A DNA stretch of 64,000 bases from G963422445 sp963422445 (GTDB taxonomy: Bacteria > Pseudomonadota > Alphaproteobacteria > Thalassobaculales > Thalassobaculaceae). The DNA lies in NCBI GenBank assembly GCA_963422445.2, contig OY729512.2:1860001-1924000 (forward strand), given 5' to 3'. The notes under the pieces are model-generated. The model saw only the letters and a list, made by a program, of their open reading frames with translations. It was not told the origin of the DNA and did no database searches. Of the stretch, positions 26,974 through 36,746 are shown piece by piece. Numbering within the stretch: position 1 is the stretch's first letter; every line of letters starts with the position of its first letter. The position numbers were made by a program, and so were the translations under genes.

Positions 26974-28157
26974 TCAGTCTGTCGGCGAGACGACGCAAAA
27001 AACGGGTAGTGCGGAAAGCGCTGAATCCGAAATCTTCATACCCAAGTAATGCTTAGCTATCCAGGCAATCTCCCGCGCCTGCGCGCGGTCACGAGCACAC
27101 CTGACGGGGTCTCGATCGGCCGGCTCCGAAACCCAAGCCTTGTGCAACGCAAAGCACGCGGATCCACACACCAGAACCGAAGCGGAAACCCATCTCCACC
27201 AATGACGAAACCGCTCGACTTTGGCGCGTCGACGAGCCACTCGAGACCCTCGATGCCGGCACCGATCGGATCCTCCCGGTTTGCGCCATCGTCCCTGGCC
27301 GCAAAACCGTTGCCGGCCGGAGGGATTAGATCAACCATAAAACACGGTGACCCCACGCTGTAAACAGCGAGTCCATGACAAAAGTTTGGCGACATGAATT
27401 CTCGCAAAAAAATGGAAAAGTCCATTCTCTCTGGCGATTTAATCGTTTTACGGACTAATTTGTGAAAATGACTTCGCTGTATGTTGTCAAAGTGCCGCTC
27501 AACTGGCGCTCAAATTTAGCATGGGATCACCGTGACCATGAAACCATTCCGGTTGACGATCCGAGAATGTCGGCGATTGCTACGTTGGAATGATCGGTTT
27601 GCAGGTCCGAGATAGTCGATTACAGCTGTGCGGCAAAAGTCGCCGACACTCAGCTTGAGACTTTAACAGACATCGAACAGCAGATCAATGTCATTTATCG
27701 TAAGCAGATTACTCTTGAACTGCACACCCACCAGAGCTTCATAAAGGTAAAGACTGTTCGTACCAACGACAGCGATGTTCCATCCAAGGATACCGGCGCC
27801 TGCCAGATGGTGCAGGATCTGGGCGGTGATGTGGGGAACGCGGTTCAGACGGAGCGCTCAGTTCACGGGCGCCATCTCCTTGAGACACGCGCCAAGATCC
27901 GGACACCGTTTCCGCTCAGCGTCACAACCATCGCGGAATGAGCGGTAAATCTCCTCTGTCTCTTCAGTCTTTCGACCCGGAGAGACTTCGTTGTTGGCCT
28001 GCTTTCTCAACAGATAAAGATGCCCTTTCCGTTCTACCCACCGCATGGAGCCAGCGAAACGCCGAGCAAGCTCCGACCGGGATTTCTCCCACGCATCAAA
28101 ACCCTGGATCGCGTCGACGAATTGGCACCTTTGGGCATTGTCAAGCTCTGCGATCAT
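26974..28157 (-). pseudogene. GSU2403-type nucleotidyltransferase-fold protein, decayed
   Basis: Pieces in order from 28157: MIAELDNAQRCQFVDAIQGF, RRFAGSMRWVERKGHLYLLR, KTEETEEIYRSF, a stop after MAPVN, ALRLNRVPHITAQILHHLAG, NIAVVGTNSLYLYEALVGVQ with NDIDLLFD (the Asp-x-Asp of a nucleotidyltransferase), a stop near 27663, VNRNGFMV, MVDLIPPAGNGF, GAGIEGLEWLVDAPKSSGFV, then FALHKAWVSEPADRDPVRCA and QAREIAWIAKHYLGMK. The order fits the GSU2403 family over its whole length. At least two stops, two frameshifts and an extra 200 bases near 27430-27630 show it is dead. Family role is not established; some relatives sit in defence or toxin contexts. Confidence 0.62.
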
Positions 28158-28332
28158 GATTTGTTCGATTCAATTGTGGCACGGCCCGCTTCCACAGGAC
28201 ATGACAAAGTCTGAAACATAGAGAGACACGGAACCGGTTGCGACGAAAGTATTCATACTAGATAGTGTCGTCATGAGTGATGTTTATCTGTCCTATCTGT
28301 CGAATTCACTCGATGGTTCCTGGAGGCGACTC

Positions 28333-29097
28333 ATGGGATTGGCTCATCGGCGTCACGACATTTCGGACAGGGTCTGGCTGTTGTTGGAGCCTCATCTGCC
28401 TGGCCGAGCGGGACGTTGGGGTGGGGTGGCGCAGGATAATCGACGGTTCATTAATGCGATCTTGCTGGATTCTGCGTACCGGCGCTCCCTGGCGTGATGT
28501 GCCGCCAGACTATGGAGACTGGAAAAATACCCATCGTCGGTTCTGTCGCTGGCGGGACAAGGGGCTCTGGGGGGCGTTGCTGGAGCCTCTGGTGGATGAG
28601 CCGGACGATGAGTGGCTGATGATTGACGCCAGTCATCTCAAGGTCCATCCCCATGCGAGCGGTGCGGTCGGCGGCAATCAGGCGATGGATCGCACAAAAG
28701 GGGGCTGAACACGAAACTGCACCTGGCTGTGGACGCGCATGGGATGCCGGTGCGGGTGTTGGTGACCGAGGGGACGGCAGCAGATTGCAGTCAAGCGGTC
28801 GAGCTGATTGAAGGGATAGATGCCGAGTATTTGTTGGCGGACAAGGCCTATGACACGAATGCCATCCTGTCTTATTGTGAGGAGCATGAAGTTATTCCAG
28901 TGGTTCCGCCGAAGCGCAACCGCCAGCACCCCAGAGCGTATGATGTCCCTCTCTACCGGCACCGGCATTTGGTGGAGAACGCCTTTCTGTGGCTCAAGCG
29001 CTGGCGTGGGATTGCCACGCGATACGCCAAGAATGCCGCATCGTTCCTCGCCGCGGTGCAGATTCGGTGTCTGGCGCTCTGGGCTGGTATTTCGTGA
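28333..29097 (+). pseudogene. IS5-family (IS427-like) transposase, one extra frameshift
   Basis: Starts MGLAHRRHDISDRVWLLLEP at 28333 behind TGGAGG. The orfA part has a one-base indel near 28470, after which WILRTGAPWRDVPPDYGDWK and MIDASHLKVHPHASGAVGGN (first Asp) follow. orfA then ends at a run AAAAGGGGGC, and orfB continues in the -1 frame with NTKLHLAVDAHGMPVRVLV, LLADKAYDTNAILSY (second Asp) and HLVENAFLWLKRWRGIATRY (Glu). The second shift is the programmed kind used by this group; the first looks like a real mutation. Confidence 0.82.
28696..28705 (+). other. Programmed -1 frameshift site in the IS5-type transposase
   Basis: AAAAGGGGGC lies where orfA runs into its stop and orfB opens in the -1 frame. 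Homopolymer slippage of this kind makes the OrfAB fusion in IS427-like elements. Confidence 0.6.
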
Positions 29098-29109
29098 CGA
29101 CACTATCTA

Positions 29110-30580
29110 GAACCTCTTGCAAAATTCCTGCCCCCAGGGTCCGGTGAGCTCGGATCGGTCGGTTGATCCCGGTCACCTCTGCACCTGGAGGTCGGAATCC
29201 ATGGATTCGCGGTGTCTCATCAGAGACGATGAGAACAAACAGGGACCTTTGCGGACATCGGGACACGCCTCTCCGGGTCACTCTCTTCGAGAGGGCCGCG
29301 AAGGGTCGGCATGCGTTGTCGGAGCCGCGCTATGGGGCGGCGAGACGTATCAACGGGTCAGCCGCCAGGGCCAGGATGCCGACCATGAGATGGCAGGCGA
29401 CCCTGGAATGTCCACGGACGCGGACATGGCGCCCGCCACACTCCTCCTTGAGGCGGGCGTTGGTCCTCTCGACACCGGACCGGATCCGGAACCGCACGTT
29501 CCCGGGATCGACATGGCCTATTGCACGCTGGGCCCGGGCCTCCCGGTCTCGCTCCTCCTTGAGGTCCTTGTCCCGGCGCGGATTGACATCGATGATCGGC
29601 ACATGGCCAAGCCGTTCGCTCATCTGGTAGATCTCCCTGGCATCATAGGCCGCGTCCATGAGATCGTAGAGATTGGTCACACGCGCGGCGGTCATCATCG
29701 CCAGCGGGATCGCGACCTGGCTGTCATGGACGGATGCCGAGGTGAGGACGGTCCTCAGCGGCACCCCGCAGTCTGCTGTGTCGATAGGCAGCTTGTAACC
29801 GCGCCAGGCCTCCAGGACCCCCTTGGCAGTCTTCTTTGCCCCGTGATCGCAGACCTTCGGCAGCGCGTCGAGCCTCTCATCGAGATCCATCCCGTTCGCT
29901 TGCCGTTCGAGACGCCCAGGCTCCTTCGTCCTCTCCTCGCCCTTGCGGGGCCAGCCGCGCTTGCGGTTCGGCGTCTCCCGGGCCTCGATGGCCGTCGAGT
30001 CCCGGGAGACGTGGCCGATGAGCGCGTCGCCCAGTGTCTCTGCAACCAGAGCCGCGTGCATCCTCTCCGGAAGACGGGACTGCGACCATTCGGCAAACGC
30101 CCGCGAAAACGTCGCTCCACTCGGGATCTCCGCGACACGCGACCAGCCGCACAGCCGGCGCAACGTCGGGTCCACCTTGAGCCTGTCGATCAGGTGGCGG
30201 GTCGTCGGCAGACCCCACACCGCCTTGGCGATGACGCCACGGGCCAGCGCCCGGCGATCCTCCCGGGGCCGACCCGGACCGGTCCACACCCCATCGACGA
30301 AGCCCTCCACCTTGACGAGATCGAGAGCTGTCACGAAGCGCTTGTGCGTCTCGAGGAGAGGACCGACCGCCTCGGCCAACGCAGGGAAAAGGTCCCCTTG
30401 AAATCGGTGCCAGAGATCGGATAGGGTCGAGCCAAGGGTCATCGGGGTCACCTCCTCGGTATCTTGTTATTGTGGAAACACAACAGACCACGGGGTGGCC
30501 CCGAAACCCAGGCCCTCGACAACAAAATCAGCCTCGACAAGGCAAAAAACCGGTCGGGCCGGCAATTTTGCAAGAAGCTC
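29110..30580 (-). mobile_element. IS4/IS5-superfamily element, copy B
   Basis: Ends GAACCTCTTGCAAAATTCC at the left and, inverted, GAGCTTCTTGCAAAATTGCC at the right, matching copies A and C. Short flanking repeat CTA is possible on both sides. The transposase is complete apart from a nine-codon internal deletion relative to copy C. Confidence 0.85.
29330..30442 (-). CDS. IS4/IS5-superfamily transposase, copy B
   Basis: A 370-residue DDE transposase. It begins MTLGSTLSDLWHRFQGDLFP (ATG at 30442, GAGGAGG eight bases upstream). Catalytic positions are likely Asp in HVSRDSTAIEARE, Asp in LMDAAYDAREIYQM and Glu in RSGVERTNARLKEE. A basic segment (RKRGWPRKGEERTKEP) follows the first Asp; nine residues present there in copy C (APKPKART region) are missing. 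The exact ISfinder family was not settled; the layout fits the IS4/IS5 superfamily. No stop or frameshift, so it may be active. Confidence 0.85.
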   Translation of the reverse strand: MTLGSTLSDLWHRFQGDLFPALAEAVGPLLETHKRFVTALDLVKVEGFVDGVWTGPGRPREDRRALARGVIAKAVWGLPTTRHLIDRLKVDPTLRRLCGWSRVAEIPSGATFSRAFAEWSQSRLPERMHAALVAETLGDALIGHVSRDSTAIEARETPNRKRGWPRKGEERTKEPGRLERQANGMDLDERLDALPKVCDHGAKKTAKGVLEAWRGYKLPIDTADCGVPLRTVLTSASVHDSQVAIPLAMMTAARVTNLYDLMDAAYDAREIYQMSERLGHVPIIDVNPRRDKDLKEERDREARAQRAIGHVDPGNVRFRIRSGVERTNARLKEECGGRHVRVRGHSRVACHLMVGILALAADPLIRLAAP

Positions 30581-30984
30581 ACTATATTGATATGAATATG
30601 GTTTCCGCTACGAAATAGGATTCTCATCCTGATAGTGGAAACCTTGGTGCGTGTTCGTGGACGCCGTCCGTACGTCGTTTGTCCATGGCACCCGTACCGT
30701 GACCCCGAATTGCCGAAGGCGTTTCAGCAAGCGGCGTCCCGGATCGGATCGAAGTCGCCAACCTTCGTCTGACTCTCGATTTCAGCAGCGAAAGAGAGCG
30801 GACTTTACGACGGTTACCGGCAATGGTCCGTCCTTACTGACCCCGTCGAGGACCCGCCGGATCGACTGTCAGCCAAATCCCGATGATTTGCCGTCCGACC
30901 CGCGCTAGCCCCAAGCCTTGTTGAGTCAGGCGCCACGAAGAGCATTTGCCTGTACGGCAGACAGACAGCCGCCGGATCTGTGAC
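30581..30984. other. No gene seen
   Basis: About 400 bases between IS copy B and the end of the amidinotransferase gene. Short open frames exist on both strands but none has a recognisable motif or a good start. No inverted repeats stood out. Confidence 0.5.
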
Positions 30985-32091
30985 CTATCCGTTGGGGAAA
31001 TAATCGTCGCAACCGCCGTCCCTGAAGACATCGGTTGTCGCGCAATGCAAACCGCCGCCAAAGGGATAGACGTCCCGAAACGGCACCGGCAAGACTTCGA
31101 AACCAAATCGGTCGAGCTGTTCGATCTGGTGAATCTCGCTTGCCTCGACGCAGACCGTCTTCGAATCGAGAACCAATACGTTCATCGACAGCCAGACGCT
31201 CGAGTAACAGAGTGGAGGCGGGCTGTTATGAGCGGGACGCGCCGCCGCAGCAATCGTCCAGTCATTGCGCTCGAAGATCTGCCGTTGATCTTCCGGCAAC
31301 GGCCGATCCGGATTGTTGATGATCAGGCCCGGCCGTAATGGCGCAAAAGTCGCATCGATATGAGTCGGGTACGGATCACCCGGGAAATTGAGGGCATGTA
31401 CCCGATGGTCCGGGAAATGCCGGCGCAACCATTCGATGCCAGTCAGATTGGTCGTGAAACCATGCTGCACGAAAAGGTCGCGGCCAAAACGGAGGACGTC
31501 GGCAGCATCGAAGAGAGGCTCGATCTCGGTGGTCACAAAGTCCTTTTCCGCCACCATGGTGAGACGCTGCTCGATGATGATGTCATCGGAAAGATAATCC
31601 GGCTTGTAGGATGCATCGGTCAGCCGCGGCTTTGGCGCCGCTTCATGACACATGTTCGGATCGTCATCCCAATACTGCTTCAACAACCTGCGATAGCATA
31701 GATATTCAAACCAGCGCGACCGGTACGACATGGTCGCCTCAAGCATTTCGGAGCCGACTGTCAGGATGACATCACGCGGTGGCAGGCAGCCGAACATCGA
31801 ACCGTGTTGCCAGTCAGGCGTTGCGACCGGCTGGTTGAAATCGATCGGATCGGGCCGATCGACCCGGATGCCACGGGCCTCCAGCAAGGCAACAAAGGCG
31901 TCGAGCTGTGCATTGGCCTTCGCCACCGTCTCATCACTGCGCGGCCCGTGTACGCCACGCATATCGCTGTCAATCGGGATCTTGGGATCGCTGGCCGGCT
32001 CCGGCGGCGGGATGCAGCACCCGTCAGCACGTCCGACGACGACATGGCGCAACGGACCCCATTCATTCCAGCTGTTGACGACAGTCTTCAT
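30985..32091 (-). CDS. Glycine-amidinotransferase-like enzyme
   Basis: A 368-residue member of the guanidino-group-modifying superfamily, closest in layout to L-arginine:glycine amidinotransferase, which moves the amidino group of arginine to an amine acceptor. The catalytic cysteine is probably Cys350 in GGGLHCATTDVFRDG, and the catalytic His lies in PYPTHIDATFAPL. The N-terminal blocks NSWNEWGPLRHVVVGRADG and ATPDWQHGSMFGCLPPRDV (with the substrate Asp) are family features. The ATG at 32091 follows GGAGTGGTGAC. It is intact although IS remains lie on both sides; the acceptor amine cannot be told from sequence. Confidence 0.85.
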   Translation of the reverse strand: MKTVVNSWNEWGPLRHVVVGRADGCCIPPPEPASDPKIPIDSDMRGVHGPRSDETVAKANAQLDAFVALLEARGIRVDRPDPIDFNQPVATPDWQHGSMFGCLPPRDVILTVGSEMLEATMSYRSRWFEYLCYRRLLKQYWDDDPNMCHEAAPKPRLTDASYKPDYLSDDIIIEQRLTMVAEKDFVTTEIEPLFDAADVLRFGRDLFVQHGFTTNLTGIEWLRRHFPDHRVHALNFPGDPYPTHIDATFAPLRPGLIINNPDRPLPEDQRQIFERNDWTIAAAARPAHNSPPPLCYSSVWLSMNVLVLDSKTVCVEASEIHQIEQLDRFGFEVLPVPFRDVYPFGGGLHCATTDVFRDGGCDDYFPNG

Positions 32092-32149
32092 GGTGTCACC
32101 ACTCCATCAATGCCATATACCGAGCAACCTTACCGCACGGCGATTCTAT

Positions 32150-33228
32150 GCTAAGTGATTTTGCGTAATTTTGCTATTTTTTTCCAGTTGAGCCGATTTT
32201 TGCTGGCTTTGTGTGTCCGGATTTGCGGCCGTGGCCAGCATGATTTTGAAACATCGAATTTTCGAGGCGCAACCAATCGATTTCAACCTGCCGGATATCG
32301 AGGTTCGTCTGGCTCGTCCTGACGAGCGGGTGGGTCGGGATACTGTGGTCACAGCCTGTCATTATCCTGGGTTCAAGGGCTTTGCCGGTCGCGGTTTGCG
32401 CCATGTGGTCCTGTGGCGCGGCCAATGGGTCGCGGTCGCCGGCTGGCAGACCGGTGCTTTCAACCATGCGCCGCGGGACCGGTGGATCGGCTGGGCTCCG
32501 GCGGAGCAGGTCCAGCGTTTTCATCTGATCGACAACAACACCCGGTTTCTCGTGTTCGGCACACCGGGCGTGTTCCCGGTGTGGCCCGTTTTGCATTGGC
32601 ACAGATGATGGAGCGCCTGAGCGCGGACTGGCAGGCGGCGTATGGCCATCCCCTGTTGCCGGCGGAACGCTTGTGGATCCGAAGTCGTTCTCGGGAACCC
32701 TGTACGCCGCGGCGAACTGGCGCCTTCCGAGCGCCAGCAAGGGCTATGCGCGCAGCAACGGCCGCTATACCGGATCGCATGGCAACCCCAGGCAGCGTCA
32801 TGGTCTGCCGTTACGGCGCAACGCCTGCCGCCGGTTGCGCGCGACCGACGCGCTTTTGACGGCGTGGGAGTTGAAAGCCGGGATCTCGAACTAGAGCGTC
32901 GGGCCGTTGCCGTCGATTGACGCGACCGTCGCGCAGGTTGACGACGTTCGGCGCAGCCAGGGGCGTAAGCCCTGCATGGCCTCCGTGCTGTCGGTGGGTC
33001 TGCTGTCCCGTCTGATGGTCATACGGGCCCGGTGGCCGCGGCCGAACTCGTGGCCTGCCTCGGTCAGAAGGATCTTGCGGCCATCGGCAGCTGGAAGAAC
33101 ACGGTCACCGGTCGCCATGAGCCGGTCTCCGGATCGACCCTGCATCGGGTCATGCAGACCCTCGGCTCGGAGCAGATGCAAGCCGTGCTTCAGCACCATG
33201 GGCAACCGCGTCTGCACATCGCATGCGA
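32150..33228 (+). pseudogene. DruA-like domain plus ISAs1-type transposase N-terminus, copy 1
   Basis: The coding part starts MILKHRIFEAQPIDFNLPDI at 32240. DruA-like blocks are VVLWRGQWVAVAGWQTGAF, PRDRWIGWAPAEQ, HLIDNNTRFLVF, AAYGHPLLPAE, then in a second frame DPKSFSGTLYAAANWRLPSA. The ISAs1-like N-terminus follows: IDATVAQVDDVRRSQGRKPC, LAAIGSWKNTVTGRHEPVSG and LHRVMQTLGSEQMQAVLQHH. It then breaks into IS66 sequence at 33228. Frameshifts near 32585, 32680 and 33020. The first 70 bases (GCTAAGTGATTTTGCGTAAT onwards) recur at 42914, marking the shared element end. Confidence 0.72.
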
Positions 33229-33645
33229 GACCGGCCGGGACGGGCCCGGGTCCCGGGTCGATCTCATCGGCAAAGCCCATGATCGTATCCTCGACTGGGC
33301 CATCGCTTTCCACGACGCGCAGCCGCCGCTCCAGAACGGCAAGCGCGGACGAAAAAAACGCCGCGTCGGGCACACCTTCGCCCTCCGTCTCCAGACACAC
33401 AAGGACGGAAGTCTGCGGTGCCTCACCGACTTGCGAATTCCCTTCACGAACAATGAGGCCGAGCATGATCTGCGAATGGTGAAGCTGCGTCAGAAGATCT
33501 CCGATAGCTTCCGCTCCGAACAAGGCATCCGCGACTTCGCCGCCCTGCGCGCCGTCATTGCCACAGCCCGCAAGCAGGGCTGGAACACCGTCGACACCCT
33601 GGCACACCCCGACCCAATCCAGTTGATCTCCAGACGACGGCTCTG
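33229..33645 (+). pseudogene. IS66-family transposase, C-terminal fragment
   Basis: The reading changes within one frame from ISAs1-type to IS66-type: AHDRILDWAIAFHDAQPPLQ, GRKKRRVGHTFALRLQTHKD, IPFTNNEAEHDLRMVKLRQK, SDSFRSEQGIRDFAALRAVI and KQGWNTVDTLAHPDP. These are the end of the IS66 DDE domain, including the Glu in NNEAEHDLRM. The rest of the IS66 element is absent, so this is a recombination scar between two dead elements. Confidence 0.82.
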
Positions 33646-33789
33646 CCCCTCCCGGACACCGAAGTTCCTCACACGGACAGGTCAGATGCGCGCGGCCGCT
33701 GGCGCGGCTCACCACACAACCATACGCCGTGAACCAAGCCGCCGGGAGCAGAACCCGTAATCAAACCTGGGCAGTTACTTTTTGGCTTA

Positions 33790-33900
33790 AACCGCTTATG
33801 CGCGTGGCTCCGGTGAAACGCACATGTAGCGTTTGGCGTGCCGGGAATAGTCGACATCGGGGGCAACATCATGTGCCACCGGAGCCACGTGCATAAGCGG
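33790..33900. mobile_element. MITE with IS1595-type ends
   Basis: AACCGCTTATGCGCGTGGCT and its near-perfect complement at the other end bound a 111-bp non-coding unit, flanked by an 8-bp repeat TTGGCTTA (33782-33789, 33901-33908). The ends match those of the IS1595 element at 47858-48902, whose family makes 8-bp duplications. Confidence 0.75.
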
Positions 33901-34150
33901 TTGGCTTAATTCGCAAAGCATAGGCGTGGTCTGGCCATCGCCGCCTCAAGGCACGCTCCGGGCGATGGCTGATCGCCGAGTCCGACGAGATAGAACCACC
34001 GCAGATGGCTAACGAGGTCCTTGGTGGGAGCCGCGGAAACCGCGCAGCCCAAGTTGGCATTTTTCTGCTCACCCCATCTTTTACACATTGATTTGACGCG
34101 ACATTTCTCTCGACCGATTCCAACATGGCACGACATTTTGTTGGATTCTG

Positions 34151-35912
34151 TCAGCCCGTCAGGCGGGCCCTCCTGCGGTGGATGGCGGGTTCCAAGCCCG
34201 CTGCCGAGGAGATTTGGGCGACCGCGGCGGCCGGGCGCGTGTCCTGGCGGTTGACGATCAACGTGCCGTCGGTCTGGCGCAGGCGCGTGGTGATCCGCAC
34301 CCAAGTCCGCATGCTCTCGCGGATCGATGTCCAGCACTTGTGGATGCCGCGCGCGGCCAGCCGGGTGCGGATCAGATGCACGGCGTGGTAAGCCAGCACG
34401 GCGATCCGCAGGTGGGCCGCGATGCGACGGTCGCGCTGGTGCCAGATCGGGCGAAGGCCGAGCTCGGATTTCAGGCTACGGAAGGTGGCCTCGATGTCGG
34501 TGATGCGCCAGTACGTCCGAAGGATCGTCTCGATATCCCAGTCGATGTGGCTGGTACGCAGCACATCGGCGCCCGCGCCCTCATCGGCCTCATCGTATTG
34601 CGGCCTGCGCTTGAAGCGCACGGCGGCCGCGTTGGGGCCGGTGTCCACCGTCTCGACCGTGACCTCGTAGCGCCTGGCGACGGCGGAGAAGCGCTGCTTG
34701 ATGCGGCCGACGCTCTCCAACACCTTGTCGTAGCGCTTGAGGCGGCCCTTGACCGGGAGGCCGCCGTGGAGCCGTTCCAGTGCCGCCTCGAAGCGGGTCC
34801 TCCTCAGGCCGAGGATCGCCGCTCTCGGCTTTCTTCTTGCCCTCGCTCACGACGTAGAGCCGCACCGCGCCGTCCTCGCTTGCGCGGCGCCAGGCCCGCA
34901 CCTCGTGGCGCGCGCTGGTGATCAGCAGCGCCTCGGGTCCGCCCTCGGGCGGCGCAGGCCTGACGCCGCGGCTGACCGCGATCCAGTCGTAGCCCTGCTC
35001 GCCCAGCCAGACGATGTTCTCCTCGGTGGCGATGCCCGCGTCCATGACCACCGTGGGCTTCGGCGCGGTGCCCGGCAGGATCTCGCACCTGCGCGGGAAG
35101 CCTGCGCCGTCGAGCGCCAGCGTGATCAACGGACAGTCGTCGCGCTTCTGCCTGGAGCGCCCGAAGCGGGGACGCTCGCCGTGCGTGTGGCCGTGATAGT
35201 GAACGTTGGTGAGATCGTAGAAGGCGATGGTGTCGGGGATGTCGAGCAGCGAGCGCTCACGGTTGAACAGCTCCCGCTGGATGGCGGCGCGGTGGCGCCA
35301 GAGGAGGTCGCCGATGCGGTAGAGCGTCTTGCGCCGCAGTGCCTTGCGGTCGCCCTCCAGGTCGAGACGTTCGGCGGTCGCACTGTCGCGGCGCAGCCAG
35401 CGGCTGGTCTCCCGCTCGCTGGCGGGATGGACCATCCTGGCGACGACCAGCGCGCTCGCGATGCGCCCTTCGCGGCCCTTGATGCCCAGGTCGTGGAGGA
35501 TGTCGGCGAAGCCGAGATCGTCGAGGGCCTTGAGGCACAGGCGCTCGCAGCCGACCGTGCGCGGGGTCTCGTGCTCCAGGGTATCGAGGGCGACGGTGGC
35601 GATGTCGGGCTGGCGCGCCTCTTCCTGCACCGCTTCGGTGCGGAACCCCCTGGCCCTGAGCTTGGCGACGATGTCCTCGGCTGCGGCCTGCACGTCCGGC
35701 GCGGCTTGGAGCAGCGGCGGGCGGCCGTTGAGCAGCGCCTCGGCGCGTTGAGCAACTTCGCGCCATTTCTCCTTCGGCACCGGATAGTCGGTGCCGAGGT
35801 TGAGGAGCGTGCGCTGCCTGACCTTGTCGCCGATGCGCTGCGAGAGCACGATGCGATGGCTGCGGACGGGCCTGCCGTCGGTGGTGTGGGTCTTGGTTGC
35901 CCCGATGAACAT
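34151..35912 (-). pseudogene. IS1634-family transposase, one frameshift
   Basis: Starts MFIGATKTHTTDGRPVRSHR at 35912. Family blocks include CLKALDDLGFADILHDLGIK, DTIAFYDLTNVHYHGHTHGE (first catalytic Asp), LITLALDGAGFPRRCEILPG, PTVVMDAGIATEENIVWLGE (second Asp) and YDWIAVSRG. The frame shifts near 34800, and the rest reads LRTSHIDWDIETILRTYWRI, TDIEATFRSLKSELGLRPIW (Glu) and HLRIAVLAYHAVHLIRTRLA, ending at 34151. Length after repair is about 585 residues, normal for the family. Long antisense open frames here are by-products of the high GC content. Confidence 0.82.
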
Positions 35913-36139
35913 GTCGCTCGGCGCGCTTTGGTAGTGGCGTATCCAGATATGTCGGCTTTGGCGGTGGGGTCAAGGGAAATCCTTATCAATCTACCATTTT
36001 CTGGCACTACAAAGAGGGTTCAAGACGGAAATCGCAAACGTAGGGGCACGCCCTTCGCCCCAAATCTATATCTGGTGTGTCAGCCGGAAGAACCTGGCCA
36101 AATCAGCGCCGGACAAACGCGAAAAGTGCCAACTTGGGG

Positions 36140-36746
36140 CAGGAAGCCCTTGATCTGGCCGTGGTGGCTATTGACCGTCTGGATGGGCCGCGCCCCGGAC
36201 CCGCTGGCTGGCCGAAGCGTTGATGCTCTCGTGTGGGATGTCGAGCGCCGCCGCAACGGGTGGATAGCAGCGGTTGGCGTCGGAGACGAGCAGCGCATCC
36301 GGTGCGACGACCGGCTCCAGCCCCTCCTTCACGCTGTCTGCGTTGATGGCGGGCAGGGTATGGCTGAGGGTCTCGCCCGCACGGCGCGGTTTGTGGTCCA
36401 GCTTCCATTCCCCCTTGCGGCTCTCAAGAATGAAGGTCTCGTCAACCTCGACGATCCCGGCAAGCCGATCCGGCGCCTGCCGCACCGCCGCCAGAAAGCG
36501 GTATCGACAGCGCTGTGCAAGTCAGCGTACCGACGTCTTCCCGCAGGCCTTGCACGGGAAACGATGCAGACCACGTGCCTTGCCCCGCGACACCGCCCCG
36601 CCGGCGCCGCAATGCCGACAGCGCTGCTCGTCATCCACGCCCAGATCGATCGCCGCCAGCGAGGCCGCGCCTTCCGACGGGTCCGACAGCACCGCCGTCA
36701 ACTCATCGACATGCGAGAGCCAATCTCGAAACCGCTCGTGATCCAT
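36140..36746 (-). pseudogene. IS1595-family transposase, broken
   Basis: Starts MDHERFRDWLSHVDELTAVL at 36746 and has a zinc-ribbon RCRHCGAGGAVSRGKARGLH-RFPCKACGKT. After a frameshift come LAGIVEVDETFILESRKGEW (first Asp and Glu pair), EPVVAPDALLVSDANRCYPP (second Asp), and after another shift HIQTVNSHHGQIKGFL, where it is cut. The middle section between zinc-ribbon and core is largely deleted. It belongs to a different IS1595 subgroup from the elements at 39121 and 47858. Confidence 0.75.

Larger units (their letters stand above)
28262..29106 (+). mobile_element. IS5-family (IS427-like) element with CTAG target repeat
   Basis: Ends ATAGTGTCGTCA at 28262 and TGACGACACTAT at 29106 are perfect inverted repeats, flanked by CTAG on both sides (28258-28261 and 29107-29110), fitting the YTAR-type target of IS5 relatives. 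Copy B of the other IS starts right at its right edge. Confidence 0.85.

Noticed and set aside
29117..30424. A 435-codon plus-strand frame, repeated at 60751-62154 and (inverted) 18315-19544
   Set aside because: It recurs only because the IS is present three times; it is the antisense of the transposase in each copy.
33782..33908. Part of a CRISPR array
   Set aside because: There are only two inverted, not direct, copies of the end sequence and no spacer series. It fits a MITE.
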